Source of the DNA: an uncultured Rickettsiales bacterium
GTDB taxonomy: Bacteria > Pseudomonadota > Alphaproteobacteria > Rickettsiales > Deianiraeaceae
Length of the DNA: 12,059 bases
Direction: 5' to 3'
Assembly: GCA_946544555.1 (NCBI GenBank)
Contig: CAMNMI010000017.1
Span: 1 to 12,059 of the forward strand
A program made the position numbers and the translations under genes. The stretch's first letter is position 1, and every line of letters begins with the position of its first letter. The notes below the pieces were generated by a model. That model saw only the letters and a list, made by a program, of their open reading frames with translations, ran no database searches and was not told the DNA's origin. Of the stretch, positions 6,797 through 12,059 are shown piece by piece.

Positions 6797-6817
6797 GACA
6801 ACAAGATTAAAATTAAA

Positions 6818-8005
6818 TTATTTTCCTCGCACGCCTCCGAATACCTTCATTGGCAGTCCGAAAATTTTAATGAACCCTTCGGCATCTTTCTGATTATATT
6901 CCTCGCCCATTGTGAAGCCCGCAAGGTTTGGATTATAAAGTGAATTTGGTGATGAAATTGACACGGAAAATACATTCCCTTTATATAATTTTACGACCAC
7001 CTCCCCACTGACTTGCTCCTGTGTTTTATCAATGAACGCATCCATGCACTCTTTTAACTGTGTGCACCAGCCCGCTGAATAAACCAAATTGGCATAGTCA
7101 AGTGCCATCTTTTGCTTGTAGAGCCACGCATCTTTTGTCAGTGTGATGCTCTCCAATTTTTGGTGTGCTTGATAGATAATCTCACCAGCTGGAAATTCAT
7201 ATGTTCCACGGCTTTTCATGCCAACCATTCTGTCCTCAACAATATCAATCAGACCAATGCCATGTTTGTGCCCCAGCTTGTTTAGTGTCTGCATGACTTC
7301 AACGCAGTCCATTTTTTTATTATTGACTGCCACAGGAACACCTTTTTCAAATGTGATTTTCACATTCTCGGCCTCTTCTGAAGCATCCTCAGGGTGTTGT
7401 GTCATTTTTAAAACATCCTTTGGAAATTCATTTTTGCAGTCCTCCAAAACGCCTCCTTCGTGCGAGACATAAAGTATATTTCTGTCAATAGAGTATGGGC
7501 TCTTTTTAGTGGCCTCAACTGGAATTCCATGCGCTTTTGCATAGTCCATTAGCTCCTCACGAGATTTAAAATTCCACTCTCTCCATGGAACGATAACTTT
7601 CAAATCTGGCGCGAGAGCCATGATGGAGGCCTCAAACCTTACCTGGTCGTTGCCTTTTCCGGTTGCTCCATGGCAAATTGCATCGGCCTTATATTTTCTT
7701 GCAACCTCAACCAATTTTTTTGCAATCAGTGGCCGTGAAATTGTTCCATTTAGATATGTATTTTCATACTTTGCCCCACTTTTTAGTAGTGGAAAAACAT
7801 AATCTTCAACAAACTCTTTTGTTATATTTTCAACAACCGCGTCAATAGCGCCACTTTTCAAGGCCTTGTCCTTGACACCACTTAAATCCTCATCCTGTCC
7901 CAAATCGGCTGTGTATGTAATGACTTCGGCGTTGTAATTCTCCTTCAACCAAGGAATTATCACCGATGTGTCCAGTCCACCGGAATATGCTAATATGATT
8001 TTCAT
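6818..8005 (-). CDS. argG: Argininosuccinate synthase
   Basis: Joins citrulline and aspartate with ATP to form argininosuccinate, the penultimate step of arginine synthesis. The 395-residue product has the PP-loop ATP-binding motif AYSGGLDTS (6-14), the conserved GATGKGNDQVRFE (113-125), and the expected length for the family. The ATG at 8005 gives the usual MKIILAYSGG start. It is the first gene of a four-gene minus-strand operon (argG-glnA-lysE-lysE'). No argH or other arginine gene is in the window. Its promoter region is shared with the divergent nucleosidase gene. No Shine-Dalgarno is visible. Confidence 0.97.
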   Translation of the reverse strand: MKIILAYSGGLDTSVIIPWLKENYNAEVITYTADLGQDEDLSGVKDKALKSGAIDAVVENITKEFVEDYVFPLLKSGAKYENTYLNGTISRPLIAKKLVEVARKYKADAICHGATGKGNDQVRFEASIMALAPDLKVIVPWREWNFKSREELMDYAKAHGIPVEATKKSPYSIDRNILYVSHEGGVLEDCKNEFPKDVLKMTQHPEDASEEAENVKITFEKGVPVAVNNKKMDCVEVMQTLNKLGHKHGIGLIDIVEDRMVGMKSRGTYEFPAGEIIYQAHQKLESITLTKDAWLYKQKMALDYANLVYSAGWCTQLKECMDAFIDKTQEQVSGEVVVKLYKGNVFSVSISSPNSLYNPNLAGFTMGEEYNQKDAEGFIKIFGLPMKVFGGVRGK

Positions 8006-8030
8006 GATTTATTGATGACAGACATTTTTT

Positions 8031-8059
8031 ATTGTAAAGTGGTAATTGAATTTTATAAA
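8031..8059 (+). promoter_or_regulatory. Divergent promoter region between argG and the nucleosidase gene
   Basis: On the plus strand, TTGTAA (8032-8037) and TATAAA (8054-8059) are 16 bp apart and would start transcription just before the ATG at 8072, giving a very short leader. On the minus strand TACAAT (8031-8036) is a fair -10 box for argG, but no good -35 is seen. The two elements overlap, so the promoters may compete. The whole gap is only 66 bp. Confidence 0.4.
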
Positions 8060-8071
8060 TCAACAAACTTA

Positions 8072-8770
8072 ATGAAAAACATGAATGCAAAAGAAATTCT
8101 CTTTGTTGTAGCACTAAATAACGAGATTGATTTGGAGAAAATTGGTTTTACGAAGGCAACAAGCTCACTACAAGGAGATATGTCAAGGCGGATTTGTGAG
8201 GTGGCTGGTTCTTTTCCTGCGCCATTAAATATTTATCATCATAAATCTGGCGCGAGGTTACTGATAACGGGAATAGGGAAGGTCAATGCAACTTATGCGT
8301 TGTTGGATTTTCTGGCAGAAAACAAGAACGTGAAAATGGTTTATAATATCGGCACGGCGGGCGGTGGATTGGGCGTAAATGCAGGTGATTTGCTGTTGTG
8401 CAACAAGTTCGTGCAATATGACATGAATGCAACTCCACAGGTGAATGAAGAAATTGGATTGACACCTTACGATGATGTGCCGCGCGTGATAACTTTTGAT
8501 GGTGAGGGCAGGGCAGATAAATACTACACTTGTGCGACTGCGGATACTTTTAACACAAGCAACAAGCAGTATGATGTTTATGACATGGAGGCATATGGGC
8601 TGGCGAAGGTGTGTTGCAGGAAAGGTATTCAATTTTGTGCGATAAAATACATTACTGATGTTATACATTTGAATGATGCCAAGGATGACGAACTGTGGAA
8701 GATATATCTACCGCGGGCAAAGGTGGCGCTGACTGAAAAAATTGCAGAGATAATTGCTACGACGGACTAA
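8072..8770 (+). CDS. MTA/SAH nucleosidase-like protein (nucleoside phosphorylase fold)
   Basis: Probably cleaves the glycosidic bond of a purine nucleoside such as S-adenosylhomocysteine or methylthioadenosine, recycling SAM by-products. From ATG 8072 it is 232 residues, the same length as E. coli Pfs. Family features are TGIGKVNAT (66-74), YNIGTAGG (91-98), DMEAYG with E173, and YITDV with D196. These match the E174 and D197 catalytic positions of the E. coli enzyme. E18 in ALNNEID may stand for E12. Sequence similarity outside these blocks is low, so the substrate is uncertain. An in-frame ATG at 8012 would extend it into the argG promoter region, and the ATG at 8081 is also possible. Its stop overlaps the stop of the convergent gene. 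Confidence 0.8.
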   Translation: MKNMNAKEILFVVALNNEIDLEKIGFTKATSSLQGDMSRRICEVAGSFPAPLNIYHHKSGARLLITGIGKVNATYALLDFLAENKNVKMVYNIGTAGGGLGVNAGDLLLCNKFVQYDMNATPQVNEEIGLTPYDDVPRVITFDGEGRADKYYTCATADTFNTSNKQYDVYDMEAYGLAKVCCRKGIQFCAIKYITDVIHLNDAKDDELWKIYLPRAKVALTEKIAEIIATTD

Positions 8771-10122
8771 TCGTATTCACCGTCCACGAATGCAATCTCG
8801 CCAAACTTGTTGTAGTCATCTCTGATGACATCGTTTTGATGCTCGTCTGCATATAATCTTCCGACATATCCGACTTTTCTGCCGTCTTCAACATATGCCT
8901 TATTGACATTTTTTACAATAGGTTTGTCAACATTCTCCATTCTGTCAAGCATTTTGTCGGTGATGATTTCATCTTCATCAACGTTCACGATGTTATTGAT
9001 GACATAAACATCTTGTCTCAAACCACTGCATCCACCGGCTTTGTTGCATTTTCTGCGACCGTTGGTTTGGCCCACTGGCTCTCTATTTTCCATAATTCTC
9101 CTATCTTCAAGTTTAGACTTACATCCGCCAATGCATGAAATGCGGTTGTATTCGCTCTCTTCTCCTATTTTGATATTACTTTCATCTTTGTCGTTTTTTT
9201 TGTCCTTTGGCACAAGAACAGCAGATGCACCGCGTTTAGATTTCTTTGTTGATTTATTGCTAACTTTCACTTTCTTTTTTGTTGTCTTTGATATGACTGT
9301 TGATTTACTTTCAGATATATTGATACTTTTTGATGAATTTGCGGTTACTCCTTTTCCGCATGAGCCGCTGCAACAGTTTCCGCTGACGACAATTTCTGGT
9401 TTGAAGTCAACATAAATCGTTCTATCTCCATCACGGATTTGAATTGGTTGGATGTTGGACGTTCCGTTGTAATGTCCGCTGGCTGTGACATAAACATCAT
9501 TACCAACAACTCTTTTCTTTGCGCCGATAACTTCTATTTCGCTTGCTGGTTTGACTGCCACGGCTTGCATAACTGGAACTGCTGGTGGAACAACTGCTGC
9601 TTTTTGTCCGACATTTATTGCGGCTACAACTTTTGTATTTGGATCATTTAATGTTTTTTCAATATTCTTTGTGTTCTCTTCAAGAACCTTTCCGTTTTGG
9701 TCAACAACGATTGTTTTAACGACATTATCTGATGTAATCGTTGATGGAGCATTTGCTACAACAACTGGGCTAACTTCATCAACTCCTGCCTGAGCAATAA
9801 GGTTGTCAACATTCAAATCACTGATTGTATTCGTTGGTTGCGGAACGTTATTTAAGTTGATGACGCTTCCAACTGCTTGCGTACCGTTTGTTTGTGTCGG
9901 AATGGGATCTGGTTTGACCTCTTCAACCTTTATTGGTTCGGCTTTTGGTTGCTGAGGCTTTTGTTGTTCAACTTGTCGCTGGACTGATGGTTTTGGCGCC
10001 TGTTTTTCTTCTGCTTTGGCATCTGATTTGAAGAATGACGGCACGATAAGTATAAGCACAAGGAAAGCAAGAGCTCCGCCTGCTATCATCTTTTTCTTCT
10101 TGTCGTCCAGCTCAATTTTCAT
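8767..10122 (-). CDS. Unrecognised single-span membrane protein with Cys motifs
   Basis: I do not recognise a family. The 451-residue protein has a charged N-terminus (MKIELDDKKKK), one hydrophobic helix (about 12-30), then a Pro/Gln/Lys/Glu-rich stretch (37-75) typical of a spacer crossing the periplasm. Residues 100-245 are Val/Asn-rich with a beta-like segment (195-245). CC-x3-C occurs at 250-255, then a Ser/Lys-rich basic stretch (260-310), C-x3-C at 330-334, and C359/C365 in CNKAGGC. The tail is acidic. The layout suggests a membrane-anchored envelope protein, similar in plan to VirB10/TrbI-like or pilus-assembly proteins, but no motif supports either. The Cys pairs could form disulfides or bind metal. 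It overlaps the nucleosidase stop by four bases and has a large inverted repeat upstream. Confidence 0.75.
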   Translation of the reverse strand: MKIELDDKKKKMIAGGALAFLVLILIVPSFFKSDAKAEEKQAPKPSVQRQVEQQKPQQPKAEPIKVEEVKPDPIPTQTNGTQAVGSVINLNNVPQPTNTISDLNVDNLIAQAGVDEVSPVVVANAPSTITSDNVVKTIVVDQNGKVLEENTKNIEKTLNDPNTKVVAAINVGQKAAVVPPAVPVMQAVAVKPASEIEVIGAKKRVVGNDVYVTASGHYNGTSNIQPIQIRDGDRTIYVDFKPEIVVSGNCCSGSCGKGVTANSSKSINISESKSTVISKTTKKKVKVSNKSTKKSKRGASAVLVPKDKKNDKDESNIKIGEESEYNRISCIGGCKSKLEDRRIMENREPVGQTNGRRKCNKAGGCSGLRQDVYVINNIVNVDEDEIITDKMLDRMENVDKPIVKNVNKAYVEDGRKVGYVGRLYADEHQNDVIRDDYNKFGEIAFVDGEYD

Positions 10123-10156
10123 TGTTTAGCAAACGCATTTTAGTGTTTTTTTACAT

Positions 10157-10210
10157 AAAGTCAAATTGATATTTTATATTGTTGCTATGATTAAAATATT
10201 GCTTGACTTT
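10157..10210. promoter_or_regulatory. Large imperfect inverted repeat upstream of the 8767-10122 gene
   Basis: AAAGTCAA...ATATTTTA at 10157-10176 is mirrored by TAAAATAT...TTGACTTT at 10192-10210, giving two blocks of 8 matching bases per arm around a short mismatch. It lies 35-90 bp upstream of the gene's ATG, where an operator or cruciform would be placed. It ends before the left edge of transposon 2, so it belongs to the chromosome. Confidence 0.4.
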
Positions 10211-10236
10211 TAACCACTTCTGCTAACAACCAGCCA

Positions 10237-10267
10237 TGCTGTTTTTGAAAATCAGAGTGAAAAATTT
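10237..10267 (+). repeat. Candidate left terminal repeat of transposon 2
   Basis: TGCTGTTTTTGAAAATCAGA followed by GTGAAAAAT aligns with the left end of transposon 1 (TGCTCTGTTGTAAAACAG, then TATTGAAAAAT) with two or three small gaps and about two thirds identity. It also keeps an imperfect palindrome (CTG...TTTT/AAAA...CAG). AT-richness makes some match likely by chance. Confidence 0.5.
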
Positions 10268-10396
10268 TGTTGTTGTGGTTGTGGTTTTGAAAAAAATGTT
10301 GACAAAGGACAGGCCACTATTTACCGAATGACTTGACAATTATGAAATGTGAAAAAAACGACTTCCAAAGGTTAATTTTTAGTTTTAAATTTGTAC

Positions 10397-10921
10397 ATGC
10401 TTTTTGATTTGGATAGAGCAAAAATATCTAGTTGCGTTGCGGAATTGCAAAGAAAATATTGTGAATTTTTCAAAGAAAATACGACAAAAATTGTTTCTTT
10501 AATAGAAAAAGAAAATTGTGATGTTTTTTATTTTGACTCCAGCCACGAAGAGCTTAAAAATGATGAAATACGCGGAAAAATTGAACAAAAAGGACAAGAA
10601 AACGGCATAAAAAAGTATAATATCTTCATACGGGAAAATGATAACAATGAACTACAAAGATTCGTTTTGGCCCACGAACTCGGGCATTTGAAGTTAGGAC
10701 ACAATGGAACAAGATATTTTACAGTCAAAAAACAAGATTTGTCATTTTGGAATGACGATATGTACGAATTAGAGGCAAATTTGTTCGCAATATCTGTATT
10801 AATGAAAGATGACTTATTTAGAACTGCTTACTATACAACACAAGATATTAAAGAACTTTCACGAATTTTCATAGTTCCTGAAAAAGCCGTTTGTATGAAA
10901 ATTGATTTTTTAGGATTATAA
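10397..10921 (+). CDS. ImmA/IrrE-type zinc metallopeptidase
   Basis: A predicted gluzincin-like peptidase of the COG2856 kind. Members cut repressors or regulators (ImmA of ICEBs1, IrrE of Deinococcus) or occur in toxin-antitoxin-like pairs. The reading frame holds HELGHLKLGH (HExxH at about residues 93-97 from this start), with the third ligand in ELEANLFA. This matches the family pattern of HELGH followed about 30 residues later by E-x-E-A-N. At 174 residues it is a single-domain form with no Xre-type helix-turn-helix. A TTG at 10391 is in frame, but the ATG at 10397 is more likely. The next gene begins one base after its stop. TTGACA at 10300-10305 and 10333-10338 are -35 candidates without good -10 boxes. 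It is cargo of transposon 2. Confidence 0.88.
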   Translation: MLFDLDRAKISSCVAELQRKYCEFFKENTTKIVSLIEKENCDVFYFDSSHEELKNDEIRGKIEQKGQENGIKKYNIFIRENDNNELQRFVLAHELGHLKLGHNGTRYFTVKKQDLSFWNDDMYELEANLFAISVLMKDDLFRTAYYTTQDIKELSRIFIVPEKAVCMKIDFLGL

Positions 10922-10922
10922 C

Positions 10923-11330
10923 ATGATGAAAAACAAAAAGCCATCTGATAAAAAGTATGACAAAGATGAAGAAAAACGAAAGAATGAAATAGATTTGGAC
11001 AAGGCACAAACGCAATTTAAATTGCATTGTTTTAAAATAAGAAAATGGTTAAATTGGCTTGTTGTATGCGCCGTTGCGTCGCTTGTTCTGGGACGCATTT
11101 GCGCGACCATTGGATTAAATGTAAAAATTGAGATAAAAGATAAGTACACAATACATATTAATGAGCCGTTTGATTTGATCAAAGAGTTAGTGTCTATTTT
11201 GCAGGATATAACAGATATAGAACGATTTATTTGTGTTTGTTTTACGGTTTGTTTTGTATTTGCTTGCAAAACTTATAGAGAAATTAAATTGAAGTCACGG
11301 GAACATCAAACCCAACCTTCCTTGCTTTAA
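10923..11330 (+). CDS. Small two-helix membrane protein, partner of the ImmA/IrrE peptidase
   Basis: No recognised family. The 135-residue product starts with a highly charged Lys/Asp/Glu segment (1-40, possibly helical), a hydrophobic helix (about 42-63), and a loop of about 37 residues (IKDKYTIHINEPFDLIKELV region). A second, Cys-rich hydrophobic helix (about 101-117) and a basic tail follow. This predicts both termini in the cytoplasm. It follows the peptidase with a one-base gap (TAA-C-ATG), so the two are translationally coupled and probably function together. The last 15 or so codons overlap the 3' end of the convergent transposase by 47 bp. It might be a pore-forming effector, a peptidase substrate or a sensor; nothing in the sequence decides. 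Confidence 0.7.
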   Translation: MMKNKKPSDKKYDKDEEKRKNEIDLDKAQTQFKLHCFKIRKWLNWLVVCAVASLVLGRICATIGLNVKIEIKDKYTIHINEPFDLIKELVSILQDITDIERFICVCFTVCFVFACKTYREIKLKSREHQTQPSLL

Positions 11331-12059
11331 TATCCACCACTCTATAATATCCTTGCAACTGTAAAAGCTGATTAAATGTGTCAATCTTGTCTCTGAACTC
11401 TCTGAAATAGTTGACGTAGTTATCTAAATACTTTGTTGCAACACCATTAAATCTAATCATAAACTTCTTTAAATGACTGTGAAAATTGTTGATATTGTTT
11501 AGATGATATACTTTGCTCTGTGGTTTTCCAAACTTTAATTGCTTCAATTTCACATCCTTGATTGTTCTATAACCGCGTTCTCCATCAGTAATTAAAATAC
11601 TGTCTTTTTCAATTCTGTGCTGTAAAATTCCAATTTGCTCTTTGCAAACTTTTCCATATCCGACAGGTTTGTTGAAGGAGTGTTTATTTCTATCCAAAGC
11701 AGTAAGAACACAAACTTTGTTGTGAGATAGTCCTACAATGCGTTTTTCACTACTAAAACCTCTTTTTCTTGGCTTTCTTGTCATGTGTCTTGAACCTTTT
11801 TGACTTTCTTCAAAATATGTCTCGTCTGCTTCAACTATACCTTCAAGTTTGTCATGATTGTCAAAGTTTTTCATAACTTCAAGTATTTTATGGCGCCAGT
11901 AAAAAGATGTTGGATATGATATTTTTTTATCCATTTTTTCAACAATCTTACGAAGTGACAAACCTTGTGAAAATAGTTCAATGTATTCTTGCCACAACTC
12001 TATCGTTTTTCTTGTGTGAAAAAAGATTGTGTTTGTTTTTGAGGAGTAATTTTTCTTGC
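11284..12059 (-). CDS. IS1595-family transposase, N-terminus beyond window edge
   Basis: The reading frame is open to the window end; at least 257 residues are visible and about 70 more are expected by comparison with the copy at 2990-3979. It shows VEADETYFEES (first Asp), ITDGERGY (second Asp) and NNFHSHLKK (Asn-Lys), so the catalytic site is intact. From WRHKILEV to GYYRVVDI it differs from the first copy by a single residue (LDRN for LDRQ). Upstream of that, about 23 of 58 residues differ. The last 14 residues (ending DVPVTSI) also differ. A TTG at 11997 is not the real start, because the homologous sequence continues upstream of it (NTIFFHTRKTIE). The gene overlaps the membrane-protein gene by 47 bp. 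Confidence 0.93.
   Translation of the reverse strand, partial: KKNYSSKTNTIFFHTRKTIELWQEYIELFSQGLSLRKIVEKMDKKISYPTSFYWRHKILEVMKNFDNHDKLEGIVEADETYFEESQKGSRHMTRKPRKRGFSSEKRIVGLSHNKVCVLTALDRNKHSFNKPVGYGKVCKEQIGILQHRIEKDSILITDGERGYRTIKDVKLKQLKFGKPQSKVYHLNNINNFHSHLKKFMIRFNGVATKYLDNYVNYFREFRDKIDTFNQLLQLQGYYRVVDIKARKVGFDVPVTSI

Larger units (their letters stand above)
10237..12059. mobile_element. Second IS1595-family transposon, right end outside the window
   Basis: The transposase at 11284-12059 is a close relative of that in transposon 1, and the two genes ahead of it occupy the same place and orientation as the restriction-modification genes there. I place the left end near 10237, where the sequence resembles the terminal repeat of transposon 1. 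The aligned parts differ by a fixed offset of 8300 bases, so the right end is expected near 12340, giving an element of about 2.1 kb. The cargo is an ImmA/IrrE-type peptidase and a two-helix membrane protein. The left boundary is a prediction, since no target duplication can be checked. Confidence 0.65.

Noticed and set aside
5498..6943. Several plus-strand open frames of 60-119 codons
   Set aside because: They are antisense to glnA and argG, have no family features and mutually overlap; they are shadows of the real genes.
8258..8668. Minus-strand frame of 136 codons opposite the nucleosidase
   Set aside because: The plus-strand frame has the catalytic motifs of a known family; the antisense frame shows none.
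9041..9793. Plus-strand frames opposite the unknown membrane protein, some hydrophobic
   Set aside because: The hydrophobicity comes from the complement of Lys/Ser and Val/Ala codons. The minus-strand frame is a single long 451-codon frame with a coherent layout.
10261..10300. GT-rich low-complexity run (TTGTTGTTGTGGTTGTGG)
   Set aside because: Short and imperfect; not a tandem array and with no clear role beyond lying next to the putative transposon end.
11997..11997. TTG as the start of the second transposase
   Set aside because: The frame continues upstream with sequence homologous to the first copy, so the true start is beyond the window.
2990..12059. The two transposons as a recent duplication or as ends of one composite transposon
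   Set aside because: About 11 percent nucleotide difference even in the most similar part, different ends and different cargo argue against recent duplication. Transposon 1 has its own complete ends and target duplication, so it is an independent unit.
1..12059. CRISPR arrays, tRNA genes, riboswitches
   Set aside because: No regularly spaced repeats, cloverleaf signals or recognisable riboswitch cores were seen on reading both strands.

Overview
The window comes from an AT-rich bacterial chromosome. It carries housekeeping genes (RNase P RNA, coaE, argG, glnA) interrupted by two related IS1595-family transposons that carry cargo genes. UGA is used as a stop codon. Sigma70-like -35 boxes (TTGACA) are visible, but no start codon examined has a clear Shine-Dalgarno sequence. 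The phylum cannot be fixed from sequence alone. The glutamine synthetase is of the GSI-alpha kind (close to Bacillus GlnA motifs) and the RNase P RNA is a short bacterial type A. A host-associated or reduced-genome lineage is possible but unproven.

Layout. 32-353 (-): RNase P RNA, with coaE upstream on the same strand (424-1026). 1091-4042: a complete transposon of about 2.95 kb with 25-26 bp perfect terminal inverted repeats and a flanking direct repeat TGTTAATT. Inside are a beta-class DNA methyltransferase, a PD-(D/E)XK-like restriction enzyme candidate, and a convergent IS1595-type transposase. 4190-8005 (-): a compact operon argG-glnA-lysE-lysE', linking nitrogen assimilation and arginine synthesis to two LysE/RhtB-type exporters. 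8072-8770 (+): an MTA/SAH nucleosidase-like gene divergent from argG. 8767-10122 (-): an unrecognised, Cys-containing, single-span membrane protein that ends tail-to-tail with the nucleosidase. From about 10237 to past the window edge: a second transposon of the same family with a diverged left end, carrying an ImmA/IrrE-type metallopeptidase, a small two-helix membrane protein, and a transposase cut by the window end.

The most interesting signal is the pair of transposons. Their transposases are nearly identical over the catalytic domain (one amino-acid change in about 185 residues despite roughly 60 nucleotide differences by hand count). They diverge sharply in the N-terminal DNA-binding part, and the terminal repeats have diverged too. 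Each carries a different two-gene cargo in the same slot and orientation: restriction-modification in one, ImmA/IrrE plus a two-helix membrane protein in the other. The cargo operon runs into the transposase 3' end with no room for a terminator. This looks like a modular transposon family that moves defence- or addiction-like gene pairs.
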